From Clostridium akagii DSM 12554 (GTDB taxonomy: Bacteria > Bacillota > Clostridia > Clostridiales > Clostridiaceae), in NCBI RefSeq assembly GCF_000686725.1, contig NZ_JMLK01000018.1, positions 1 through 64,000 on the forward strand: a DNA stretch of 64,000 bases, given 5' to 3'. The translations under genes and the position numbers were made by a program. This document shows positions 17,892 to 26,439 of the stretch, one piece after another. Position 1 is the stretch's first letter, and every line of letters begins with the position of its first letter. The notes under the pieces were generated by a model that saw only the letters and a program-made list of their open reading frames with translations, searched no databases and had not been told where the DNA came from.

Positions 17892-19034
17892 ATGTTTAAG
17901 TTTGATGATGAACAAAAAGACATTCATAATCTTATAAATATGTTAAAAAGTAAAATATGTATTTTTAATAACAATAACAATAGCGATATAAGCGATTTTA
18001 TGGACAATGCTATAAAGGTACTGATGGATAACTACTTATTTTCTTGTACGATTCCAGAAGAATATGGCGGTTGTTTACTAAGTAATAAGTTAGCATTTAC
18101 CATACTTTATGAAGTGTCAAAGTTAAATCCATCCCTGGCACAAATTTTGATGGTTCATAATTTTGGATTTTGCAAATTAATAGACTTATATGGGAGTGAA
18201 GCACAAAAGGAAAAGTATTTAGCAAAAGTACAAAGTGAAGGTGAAATTGGAATATTTGCATTTCATGAAGCTAGTGGAAGTAATTTAAGCGATATAAAAT
18301 TATCAGCTAAAAAAAGCGGAAGTTATTATATTATAAATGGAAGAAAAACTATGATTACTTATGCAGATAAAGCTGACTATGCTATCATTGGAGCAAAAGT
18401 TGAAGGTGAGGAAAATCATTATTCATATTTTGTTGTGGATTTAAAAAATACTAAGGAAATTAGTTTTAGTAAAAATGAGAAAACATTAGGCATGGATGGA
18501 GTTCGTTTGGGAGAAATTAATTTTATTAATTGTAAGATTGATTTACAAAATAAAATAGGAGAAAAGAAAGAATTTGGGGAAATTAGTGGAGATATAGTGG
18601 GTTATTTAAGAGCTGGAAATGCTGCTATTGCATTAGGAATTGCTGATAGTGCCTTCAATGAAGCTGTTAAATATGCTAAAAATAGGATTATTGATGGAAA
18701 AAGTTTAATTGAAGAAGGTATTTGTAAAAGTAAAATAGGAGAAATGTACAGTAAGTTAAAGAGCATAGAAGTGATTGTATTTAATCTATATAAGCTGTTA
18801 GATGAAGAGGAGGGAAAAGATATCTTCGTTAATTCATCAATAGTTAAATATATAGTAACAGAATCAGCTGCACAAATATGTAATGATTCATTGCAAATAC
18901 ATGGTGGTTATGGATATATAAAAGGTATTCCAATTGAGCAGTTATATAGAGATATTCGAATAACTACAATTAATGGAGGTACTTCAGAAATTTTAAAATT
19001 AGTAATTGGCAGTTTGGTAAATGAATTTATGTAA
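17892..19034 (+). CDS. Acyl-CoA dehydrogenase-like flavoprotein (catalytic Glu not conserved)
   Basis: The 380-residue protein has the three-domain acyl-CoA dehydrogenase layout: PEEYGG, the FAD/acyl contact block FHEASGSNLSDIKLSA, RKTMITYADKADYAIIGA, and the C-terminal QIHGGYGYIKGIPIEQLYRDIRI. The usual C-terminal Glu of the YEGT motif is replaced: the sequence reads TTINGGTSEI. No obvious alternative base is seen in the helix used by isovaleryl-CoA dehydrogenase (RAGNAAIAL). It may use another substrate chemistry such as C-N oxidation or act on ACP-bound substrates. The start at 17892 follows GGGGGTG; the longer frame adds 10 residues. EtfBA downstream would take its electrons. Confidence 0.75.
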   Translation: MFKFDDEQKDIHNLINMLKSKICIFNNNNNSDISDFMDNAIKVLMDNYLFSCTIPEEYGGCLLSNKLAFTILYEVSKLNPSLAQILMVHNFGFCKLIDLYGSEAQKEKYLAKVQSEGEIGIFAFHEASGSNLSDIKLSAKKSGSYYIINGRKTMITYADKADYAIIGAKVEGEENHYSYFVVDLKNTKEISFSKNEKTLGMDGVRLGEINFINCKIDLQNKIGEKKEFGEISGDIVGYLRAGNAAIALGIADSAFNEAVKYAKNRIIDGKSLIEEGICKSKIGEMYSKLKSIEVIVFNLYKLLDEEEGKDIFVNSSIVKYIVTESAAQICNDSLQIHGGYGYIKGIPIEQLYRDIRITTINGGTSEILKLVIGSLVNEFM

Positions 19035-19069
19035 GATAGATTTTATATGGAGGAGGTGTTGAAAGAGCA

Positions 19070-20131
19070 GTGAGAAAAAAATGTGTTTTAGCTACCTTAG
19101 GACCAACTGGGACTTGCAGTGAATATTGTGCCAAGTTTTTTTTGAGTAAGGAAGATATAGATGCGGATATACTGTTATTAGATACTTTCGAAGCAACAAT
19201 AAATGAATTAATAGAGGGAAATGTTAATTATGTATTAATTCCATCAGCATATGTAAAATTTGCTGAGATTGTGTTTGAAAATCTTAGCAGGATAAAGATT
19301 TTAAAATCATTTGTATATAATACTCCAAGAATGGTGAGTGTTAAAAAGGCAGGTTTTATGGGGAATGTAAAAAAAATAGCCACTCATCCATCACCAAGTA
19401 GTTTGATAATTAATGAGTTTAAGGATGCAGAAGTAATCTATGCTAAAAGTAATAGTGAAGCAGCAAGAATGCTTAATGATGGTGAAGTTGATGCATGTAT
19501 TACAACAGAAATATGTTCAGATAAATATAAATTTAGAGTTATCAAAGATTTTGGAGTTGTATCAATGAGCTGGAATATATTTGAAAGGGTGAATGTTAAT
19601 GTGATGGAATGCGTATCAAAAAGAAAATTTACACAAAAAGGTGATATACAAGAGATATATATTGAAAGAAATAGAGAATTAATAGTAAATTTTATAAGTG
19701 AAAAATCATTATTTCAAATGCATAACCATGAAGAAGCACAAGAAGTATTAGGTGTAGATGGACAATTTCAATTAATAGTAGGTGAGAATAGTTGCTTTAT
19801 AAGTGAAGGAGACTATCAATTTATTAAAAGCAATATTCCTCATTCAGCAGTTCCGGTAACTGATTTCATATCGATAGATGTTAAAAAGGATATGAATATC
19901 TCAGAAAATAAAAACAATACTAAGGTAAAAATACTAAAGTCAAAAGATTTGGATAATATTATTAATTTAAGCAAGGAGAGCATTATTGCAGTTACTAAAG
20001 ATGCAGTAATATATGATAGAAATTCAGAATGTTTACTAGAAGCGTTAAAAATGTATAAAGGATTAAAAAAATTGGATGTTAAAGTTAAGTTTAAAGAAGA
20101 TGAAGGAAAATTATTAATAATTACTTTTTAG
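19070..20131 (+). CDS. Prephenate-dehydratase-like domain fused to a cupin domain
   Basis: The 353-residue protein begins with the prephenate dehydratase signature region LGPTGTCSEYCAKFF (residues 10-24) and keeps the two-lobed layout (SSLIINEF; ARMLNDGEVDACITTE). The catalytic Asn-x-Thr-Arg-Phe motif of true dehydratases is absent: the equivalent region reads VVSMSWNIFERV. No ACT regulatory domain follows. Instead residues about 205-265 form a cupin with MHNHEEAQE (His218, His220, Glu225) and a motif 2 ending IPHSA (His258). Loss of the Thr is also a mark of BacA-type prephenate decarboxylases, and bacilysin synthesis uses BacA with the cupin BacB. A fused analogue is possible. The start is GTG 19070 behind GGAGGAGGTG. 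About 90 C-terminal residues are unrecognised. Confidence 0.7.
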   Translation: MRKKCVLATLGPTGTCSEYCAKFFLSKEDIDADILLLDTFEATINELIEGNVNYVLIPSAYVKFAEIVFENLSRIKILKSFVYNTPRMVSVKKAGFMGNVKKIATHPSPSSLIINEFKDAEVIYAKSNSEAARMLNDGEVDACITTEICSDKYKFRVIKDFGVVSMSWNIFERVNVNVMECVSKRKFTQKGDIQEIYIERNRELIVNFISEKSLFQMHNHEEAQEVLGVDGQFQLIVGENSCFISEGDYQFIKSNIPHSAVPVTDFISIDVKKDMNISENKNNTKVKILKSKDLDNIINLSKESIIAVTKDAVIYDRNSECLLEALKMYKGLKKLDVKVKFKEDEGKLLIITF

Positions 20132-20146
20132 GAAAAGGGTGTAGTT

Positions 20147-21841
20147 ATGAATAAAAGTTTAATTAGTGGAGGGGAGTTGGTTATACAAGAATTATCCAAA
20201 GAGGGCATAAAAGATATATTCACCCTAGTTGGTAACCAGGTTTCACCAATTCTTGTACATGCTTCTCAGTATAATTTAAATGTAATTTCTACAAGGCACG
20301 AGCAAGGTGCTGTATATATGGCTGATGGATGGGCACAGGTGAAAAGAAAGGCTGGTGTAGCAATTGTAAGTGGTGGGCCAGGGTTTACTAATGCTTTAAC
20401 AGGAATCATAAAATCGTTTTATGCTCATACACCGTTGTTAGTGATAATAGGAAATGTAGTAAAATCTCAAAAAGATAATGGAGTTCTACAAGATATAGAT
20501 CAGTTGGAAATAGTACAAAAGTACACTAAATGGAGCAAGGTAGTATATTCAACAGATCGAATTCCTGAATATATTGAGCGAGCTTTGACAATTGCCAATA
20601 CTGGAACTAGAGGGCCAGTTGTACTTGAAATTCCAATTGATGTACTACGAAATTCTATAAAGTATGATGTGAAAGTTGAAAGAAAGTTTGCGGTTGATTT
20701 ATTAATATCTTCATCAGACCAAAATTTGGCACAAGTTATTAATATTATAAAAGCATCTAAAAAACCAATGGTGATTATTGGCGATGAGGTATATTATACC
20801 AGGGCAGAAAAAGAAGTGTTTGACTTTATAAAGCAGGTTAATATTCCTGTTTATACTATAAATAAGGCAAGAGGAGTAATTCCTGATGATGGTTTATGCT
20901 TTGGTTCAGGGAGAGTGATTGAAGGAGGAAATCAGTTATATTCTTACAAAGAAGCTGATTTAGTTATCACAATTGGAGTTTTTTCAGACTACCAAATGGG
21001 TCAATTCTCCTCAAAGTATTTTAAAAATGTGAATAAGATAGTAAGTTTTAATATTAATTCAGAAGTTAACCTAAATTCAAATTTTAGAAGCGATGTACAA
21101 GTCAGTGGAAGCTTAAAAATTAATTTAGAAAAATTAACTAAAATTATCGAAAGTAATAATTATGAGTTTAATTACAAATCCTGGTTAAAAGAACTAAGTG
21201 AGCATAGAGATAATTTCTATAGATTACTAAAAAGCTATAGCTCTAATGAAGAAAATAAATTAAAAGCTGTTGATGTCTTTGATGCAATACAACAACATAT
21301 GAAGCAAAATACTATTATTGTCATTGATGGATCTAATGCAATGTTTTGGGCATCAGTATTGTTAAAATGCCAGTTCCCTGGACAGCTGATAATAGCACCA
21401 GATGGAATGTATGGACCTATGGGCACTGGCGTTGGACTAGCTATTGGAGCTAAAATAGCAAATCCTAATTATGATGTTATTTTATATACAGGGGATGGAT
21501 CTTTTGGATTTGATGTTGTAGATTTAGATACATTGAGAAGAGCAGGTTTAGGAATAAAAATATTTATTCATAATGATAGTACATGGGGATTATGCAAAAG
21601 TACACAATTAATTTTATATAAAGATACGGAAGCTACTGATTTAGGATTAGTCAGATATGATAAATGGGTTAATGCATTTGGTGGAATAGGTTTTTTAGTA
21701 ACTGACATAATGAAGTTTAAAGAATGCATGGATAAAAATTACAATAATAATAAAACTGTATGTTTTAACCTTATAATGGATGAAAAAGAATATAGTCCTG
21801 GCACTATAGTTTTCAATGAAATTTTAAAGGGACAAAAATAA
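20147..21841 (+). CDS. Thiamine-diphosphate-dependent enzyme (acetolactate synthase-like)
   Basis: A 564-residue ThDP enzyme with all three domains. The N-terminal PYR domain carries the activating glutamate in STRHEQGAVYMADGWA (Glu52). The central domain has GPVVLEIPIDV. The C-terminal PP domain has the ThDP/Mg motif beginning TGDGSFGFD (about residue 448) and ending in IHND. It resembles acetolactate synthase, oxalyl-CoA decarboxylase and 2-hydroxyacyl-CoA lyase. A catabolic or biosynthetic acetolactate role is unlikely given its neighbours. Acting on a 2-oxo acid, such as one made by the prephenate-type protein just upstream, by decarboxylation and ligation is plausible. It lies 15 bases after the preceding gene. 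Confidence 0.8.
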   Translation: MNKSLISGGELVIQELSKEGIKDIFTLVGNQVSPILVHASQYNLNVISTRHEQGAVYMADGWAQVKRKAGVAIVSGGPGFTNALTGIIKSFYAHTPLLVIIGNVVKSQKDNGVLQDIDQLEIVQKYTKWSKVVYSTDRIPEYIERALTIANTGTRGPVVLEIPIDVLRNSIKYDVKVERKFAVDLLISSSDQNLAQVINIIKASKKPMVIIGDEVYYTRAEKEVFDFIKQVNIPVYTINKARGVIPDDGLCFGSGRVIEGGNQLYSYKEADLVITIGVFSDYQMGQFSSKYFKNVNKIVSFNINSEVNLNSNFRSDVQVSGSLKINLEKLTKIIESNNYEFNYKSWLKELSEHRDNFYRLLKSYSSNEENKLKAVDVFDAIQQHMKQNTIIVIDGSNAMFWASVLLKCQFPGQLIIAPDGMYGPMGTGVGLAIGAKIANPNYDVILYTGDGSFGFDVVDLDTLRRAGLGIKIFIHNDSTWGLCKSTQLILYKDTEATDLGLVRYDKWVNAFGGIGFLVTDIMKFKECMDKNYNNNKTVCFNLIMDEKEYSPGTIVFNEILKGQK

Positions 21842-21857
21842 GAGATAAATAGAGAGG

Positions 21858-23000
21858 ATGAGTAATATGTATAATTTTACAAAGATACACAAAGAACTTA
21901 AAGAAAGTGTCAAAAAATATATAAAGGATAACATTGAAAGTAAATCTAATGGCGAAAAAATAAATGATAAAGAGTTTCAAGATATTTTAAAGGGAGTAGC
22001 TCATGTTGGATATTTTGGAATGGTGGTACCTGAAAAATATAATGGAAGTGAAATGGATTTAGTATCTAGTACTTTAGTTATAAATGAACTTGCAAAGGTG
22101 AATGCATCATTAGCGCATATTGTATCAAGTGCTAACTATACTTTCTGCTATCCATTGTTAAAGTTTGGAACAGAGGAGCAAAAGAAAAAGTATTTAACAA
22201 AATGCGTTACAGGAGAAAAGCTCGGTGTTTTGTCTTGTACAGAACCTCAAATTGAAACAAAAACTATTTTCAGCGGTAAGGGAGATAAAATAATATTAAA
22301 TGGTGTTAAATCATTTGTTACATCAGGAAAAATTGCGGATTATGCTTTAGTTCAAGCAACAAATTCATTTGAAGGAATGGAATTTAATAGATTAACTTTC
22401 TTAATTGTAGACCTAAAAGCAAAAGGAGTTACTATAAGTAAAGAACAAGAACCTATGGGATTAAAACAAATAGGTTTAGTAGAAATTTCTTTTAAGGATG
22501 TTGAGTTAAATAAAGATAATGTATTAGGAGAAATTAACCAGGGTGGACAAGTTCTGATGGATATTTTCAACTTAATGAAGTTAGGAGATAGTTCAATAGC
22601 ATTAGGATTAGCTGAAAGAGCTTATAAAGAAGCCTTAGAATATATGAAGATTAGAAAAGCTGATAATAATGCATTAATAAATATGCAGAGTGTGCAGTTT
22701 GATTTAGCTGAAATGAAAACTAAACTAAGTTTAATGAGGTTACTAACGTATACTGTTTGCGAAAATATAGAAAAGCAGGATGCTAATATTTCAGAAGATA
22801 CAAGTATGCTTAAATTATATAATACGACTGAAGCTAAGAAAATTTGTGATGCTTGTCTTCAAATGTTTGGTGGTTTTGGATATATCAAAGGAAATATCAT
22901 TGAAAAAATATTTAGAGATGTAAGAGCAATGAGTATTACTGGAGGTCATTTAGCGGGAATGAAATCAATGATAGCATTTAACCTAAATTATGAGGATTAA
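21858..23000 (+). CDS. Acyl-CoA dehydrogenase-like flavoprotein (catalytic Glu not conserved)
   Basis: 380 residues with acyl-CoA dehydrogenase layout: VPEKYNGSEM, SCTEPQIETKTIFS, VKSFVTSGKIADYALVQA, and a C-terminal MFGGFGYIKGNIIEKIFRDVRAMSITGGHLAG. The position of the catalytic Glu in YEGT is Thr-Gly-Gly, and the block RKQFGK is changed to RKADNN. It is more divergent than the other two dehydrogenases in the cluster. ATG 21867 is a second possible start; GAGAGGATG precedes it. The gene touches etfB: its stop ends at 23000 and etfB begins at 23001 or 23004. Confidence 0.75.
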   Translation: MSNMYNFTKIHKELKESVKKYIKDNIESKSNGEKINDKEFQDILKGVAHVGYFGMVVPEKYNGSEMDLVSSTLVINELAKVNASLAHIVSSANYTFCYPLLKFGTEEQKKKYLTKCVTGEKLGVLSCTEPQIETKTIFSGKGDKIILNGVKSFVTSGKIADYALVQATNSFEGMEFNRLTFLIVDLKAKGVTISKEQEPMGLKQIGLVEISFKDVELNKDNVLGEINQGGQVLMDIFNLMKLGDSSIALGLAERAYKEALEYMKIRKADNNALINMQSVQFDLAEMKTKLSLMRLLTYTVCENIEKQDANISEDTSMLKLYNTTEAKKICDACLQMFGGFGYIKGNIIEKIFRDVRAMSITGGHLAGMKSMIAFNLNYED

Positions 23001-23003
23001 GTG

Positions 23004-23774
23004 ATGAGAATTGGAGTTTTTATTAATAGTGTTATGCACATTGAAAGCAAATTAATGGTGGAAGATGGATGCAAGCTTGTGAATAAAAACAAGAAATATG
23101 ATTTTAATGCTTATGATCTCTATGCATTGGAGGAAGCACTTAGAATTGGAGAAAATTATGAAAATGAAGATGTTGAAGTTATTTGTATTGCTATTGGTGA
23201 TGAAAACAGTAAAGATGTAATAATGAATGCATTAGCTATAGGTGCAGATAGTGGTATATATATAGATGATTATAATGCAGAATTAACTACATCTAATATT
23301 GCTTCAATTTTAAAAGATATATTTATATCAAAAAATATAGACTTAATTATAACAGGAAAAGAAATAGTTGATAAAAAGATAATTGGATTAGTTGATTATT
23401 TAGGCGGAATACTTGATATTTCAAGTGTTGATTCGGTAATAAAGTTACAATTAACTAATAAAAAACTTTGCGTTGATAAGCAGTTAGCAGAAGGTACACA
23501 TCAGGTAATCAAATGTAATCTGCCTGCTATTATAGGGGTTACTAAGGGAATTAATATCCCTAGGTATCCCACATTAAGAGATATTATGAAAGCTAGAAAG
23601 AAAAATGTTGAAACATTAAAGGCAAAGGATAGAGAAAATATTAGTGCAAGTATAGAATGTGTGACAAGAATTATAAATAATAATAAAAAAAAGTGTAATT
23701 TAATTACTAATGAACAAGAAGATAATATGGAATTGTTTGTGAGTATTTTAAAAAATAGTATAAAAAATGTGTAG
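23004..23774 (+). CDS. etfB: Electron transfer flavoprotein beta subunit
   Basis: The 256-residue protein has the EtfB hallmarks: a first strand IGVFINSVMHIE, FNAYDLYALEEALRIGE, and the conserved loop after strand five, DSGIYIDD. LAEGTHQVIKCNLPAIIGVTKGIN is the family signature region before the C-terminal arm. EtfB binds AMP or FAD and, with EtfA, takes electrons from acyl-CoA dehydrogenases. The ATG at 23004 is four bases after the dehydrogenase stop; GTG 23001 is an alternative. Cluster-borne EtfBA implies that at least one of the three flavoproteins runs as an oxidation. Confidence 0.85.
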   Translation: MRIGVFINSVMHIESKLMVEDGCKLVNKNKKYDFNAYDLYALEEALRIGENYENEDVEVICIAIGDENSKDVIMNALAIGADSGIYIDDYNAELTTSNIASILKDIFISKNIDLIITGKEIVDKKIIGLVDYLGGILDISSVDSVIKLQLTNKKLCVDKQLAEGTHQVIKCNLPAIIGVTKGINIPRYPTLRDIMKARKKNVETLKAKDRENISASIECVTRIINNNKKKCNLITNEQEDNMELFVSILKNSIKNV

Positions 23775-23788
23775 GAGAATATGCAGCT

Positions 23789-24740
23789 ATGATAAAAGAA
23801 GTCTTAATAATTATTGAGTGCGATAATGGAAATATTAATGATAATTCTAAAAATTTAATTGATAATATTAGTAATGAATTTAGTGATTATAAAGTTAATG
23901 GTGTATTATTTAAAAACAAAAATGCAACAATTAATAATTTGAATAAATTAAACTTAGACAAACTATATGTAGTTGATAGAGTTGCAGACAATAAAGTTAA
24001 TGAAATAAATACTATTTCAAATATCGTAAAGGGAAATAATATAAATGTAGTTATTGCAAAGGGAAATGAAAATAATAAAGTTTTATTACCTAAGCTCTCA
24101 GCGAAGTTTACTGGTGATGTCATCTATAATTGTAGTTCGTTATATGTGAAAGAAAACAGCCTTTTTGTGATTAAAGAAGGTTATTATGGAAACATATTAT
24201 CTACCTATAAAGTCGAAAATATTAATTTCATATCTATTGGAATAAGCAATATATTAAAGTGTACAGTTAATAATTCAAGAGAGTGTGAAGTATTGGAGAT
24301 TGAAGAAGCAAGGATTGAAACTAGTGAGTTAATAAATGTAATAGAAAGTGTAAAAAAACAAAATAAGACTAAAGATATATGTAATAGTGATATTGTAATT
24401 GGAGTGGGACGTGCATTCACATGTGAATCTGATTTGAAGATGGTATTTGAATTGGTTGAAAAAAATCGGGGCAGTAGTAGGAGCAACAAGACCATTAGTA
24501 GATGCAGAAATTATTGATTTACGTTATCAAGTTGGACAAACAGGAAGGACTATTTCACCTAAATTATACATTGCATTAGGTATTTCAGGAGCTCCTCAAC
24601 ATATTTGTGGAATGATAAAAAGCAGTAAAGTTATAGCTGTTAATAAAGACAAAGATGCTGAGATATTTAATTACTCTGATATAGGTTTTGTAGCTGATGT
24701 TTTCGATGTATTAAAATGTATCAATAAATGCATTAAATAA
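23789..24740 (+). pseudogene. etfA: Electron transfer flavoprotein alpha subunit, frameshifted
   Basis: Two overlapping frames make one EtfA. The first (23789-24517) carries the N-terminal domain and part of the FAD domain (IVIGVGRAFTCES) and then runs into nonsense. The second (about 24447-24740) continues in the +1 phase with IGAVVGATRPLVDA, QVGQTGRTISPKLYIALGISGA and the C-terminal NKDKDAEIFNYSDIGFVADV. The break is at a run of seven A (24459-24465). With six A the protein would read ELVEKIGAVVGATRP without interruption, exactly the family pattern. This is a one-base insertion, a sequencing error, or a site where transcriptional slippage restores the frame. Everything else in the protein looks intact. 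Confidence 0.85.
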
Positions 24741-24758
24741 AAGTATGGGGGTGGATAA

Positions 24759-25892
24759 ATGGAATTTAATTTAAGTGATAGACAAAAGGAATTTAAGAGA
24801 ATAGCTAAAAAGTTTTCTAATGAAGTATTAAAGGATAAAGTGAAATTTTTTGATGAGAATCAGCAGGTTCCTACTGAGATAATTAAGCAGCTTTATGATC
24901 ATGGATTTGGGGCAATTACAATAGAAGAGGAATATAATGGTTTAGGATGCGGCATGCTAGATTTCGCTGTAGTGATTGAGGAAATAAGTAAGGTTTGTGG
25001 ATCTACTGCATTAACTTTAATTGGATCTTCGTTAGGCGCAATAGCGATAGATCTATATGGTAACGAAAGCCAAAAGAAGAAGTATCTGCCGGATATTGCT
25101 GATGGTAAAAAGTTAGCAACATTTGCTGTAAGTGAAAGTTCTGCAGGAAGTGATATATCATCAATGAAAACTATTGTTGAAGAATGTGATGATAAATATA
25201 TAATGAATGGTTCAAAGTGTTGGATTACAAACGCTGAAATTGCAGATATATATGTAGTATTAAGTAAGGGAAAAGGAGATAAATACTCTACATTTATTGT
25301 AGAGAAAGAATTTGAAGGTTTTAAGTTTGGTAAAAAAGAAGACAAATTAGGAATGAGAAGTTCCAGTACTGGTGAGTTGATTTTTCAAAATTGTATTATT
25401 CCAAAGGAAAACTTATTGTACAAGTCTGGGGAAGGAATGCATATGGCAGGAAAGATTTTAAATTATTCTAGACCTATAATAGGAGCACAGGCATTAGGTA
25501 TAGCTGAAGGTGCCTTTGAAGATTCAATTAGATATGCAAAAGAAAGAAAACAATTTGGTAAAAGTATTTCTTCTTTTCAAATTATAAAACATATATTGGT
25601 AGATATGTATACTGAAATTGAAGCAGCTAGGTGGCTTGTATATAATGCATGTAAAAAAATAGATGATAATGATGAAGATATACAGGTTGAGGCTTCTATA
25701 AGTAAGGTTTTTGCATCTAATACAGCAATGAAGGTCACAACTAATGCTATACAAATTCTTGGAGGATATGGCTATATAAAGGAATATCCTATGGAAAAAA
25801 GAATGAGAGATGCTAAGGTTACTCAAATATACGAAGGCACAAATCAAATATTAAATAACTTAGCTGCAAAAAGTTTATTAAATAGATATTAA
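24759..25892 (+). CDS. Acyl-CoA dehydrogenase (canonical)
   Basis: 377 residues with every mark of a short-chain acyl-CoA dehydrogenase: IEEEYNGLGCG, AVSESSAGSDISSM, GSKCWITNAEIADIYVV, RKQFGKSISSFQ, QILGGYGYIKEYPMEKRMRDAKV and IYEGTNQI, where the Glu is the catalytic base. Of the three dehydrogenase genes in the cluster this is the only one with the canonical base. It should introduce a 2,3 double bond into an acyl thioester and pass electrons to the EtfBA encoded just upstream. ATGGGGGTGG precedes ATG 24759. It is the last gene of the run. Confidence 0.9.
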   Translation: MEFNLSDRQKEFKRIAKKFSNEVLKDKVKFFDENQQVPTEIIKQLYDHGFGAITIEEEYNGLGCGMLDFAVVIEEISKVCGSTALTLIGSSLGAIAIDLYGNESQKKKYLPDIADGKKLATFAVSESSAGSDISSMKTIVEECDDKYIMNGSKCWITNAEIADIYVVLSKGKGDKYSTFIVEKEFEGFKFGKKEDKLGMRSSSTGELIFQNCIIPKENLLYKSGEGMHMAGKILNYSRPIIGAQALGIAEGAFEDSIRYAKERKQFGKSISSFQIIKHILVDMYTEIEAARWLVYNACKKIDDNDEDIQVEASISKVFASNTAMKVTTNAIQILGGYGYIKEYPMEKRMRDAKVTQIYEGTNQILNNLAAKSLLNRY

Positions 25893-25991
25893 TATTAAAT
25901 TAGAGATAAGCATAATTAATAAATAAAAATATGGAAGGAAAAATAATTAATTAGTTAAACAATATTCTTATACATCTAACATGTTGAGGGT

Positions 25992-26096
25992 AATGAAATT
26001 TTGCTAATGGATGTATTAAGCCGTAAAGGTGACTCAGTAATGGAGATTGCTCAGAATAAAATTCAGGTTAAAAAATTATATGTCACAAATAAATAA
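25992..26096 (+). pseudogene. sigK 3' remnant
   Basis: A 34-codon in-frame remnant of the SigK C-terminus without its helix-turn-helix, as described for the repeat. It has no ribosome binding site and is unlikely to be expressed as a protein. Confidence 0.8.
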
Positions 26097-26098
26097 AA

Positions 26099-26146
26099 AG
26101 CTAGCATTAACATTTTAAATATAAATTAAGTGTTAGTGCTAGCTTT
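26099..26146 (+). terminator. Terminator in the right sigK repeat
   Basis: GCTAGCATTAACA pairs with TGTTAGTGCTAGC, followed by TTTT. It is the first strong terminator after the 19-gene run and would end the cluster transcript, although it came from sigK. From 26251 to 26439 there is a short signal-peptide-like start (TTG near 26300, reading IKLNKKVVTA then a stop) and the second copy of the 26-bp repeat. Confidence 0.75.
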
Positions 26147-26368
26147 TCATACCTAAAAAATGCTAAAATTAGAAATAAGTTCAGAAAAATCATCTATAAT
26201 AAACTTAATAAGGAAGTATCAAATAATTGCCTTTGAAAATTGAATACAATGCGGCACTATAATTACATTTATAATATTACTAAAGGGGAAAAGAAAAAAT
26301 TGATTAAATTAAATAAAAAAGTAGTTACTGCTTAGTTTTAGGAGTTGTCTTAAATTTTGTTTATATAT

Positions 26369-26394
26369 AACATTTAATAAGAGAACTTTAAATA
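26369..26394 (+). repeat. 26-bp direct repeat, copy 2
   Basis: Identical to 5178-5203. It lies about 120 bases beyond the right sigK repeat and just before the MarR gene. Confidence 0.7.
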
Positions 26395-26439
26395 AATAAC
26401 TTGTGTATTGGTAGTGATAAAATTAAATATACCGGACAT

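Larger units (their letters stand above)
25992..26250 (+). repeat. Direct repeat, right copy: sigK 3' end with internal deletion
   Basis: Repeats bases 1-436 with a 177-base in-frame deletion. The coding remnant at 25992-26096 reads NEILLMDVLSRKGDSVMEIAQ then NKIQVKKLYVTNK and stop, so sigma region 4 is lost. The shared sequence includes the terminator and ends at TTGAATACAAT. Point differences (about one per 15 bases) show the duplication is not recent. The stretch 25893-25991 before it holds no gene. Confidence 0.9.

Noticed and set aside
24899-25345. 148-residue reverse-strand frame
   Set aside because: Antisense to the canonical acyl-CoA dehydrogenase gene; no family features.
6075-25892. 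Assigning the cluster to a named product such as bacilysin or closthioamide
   Set aside because: The bacilysin ligase and dehydrogenase set is absent and no closthioamide-type genes are recognised; only the prephenate-type and cupin pieces are shared.
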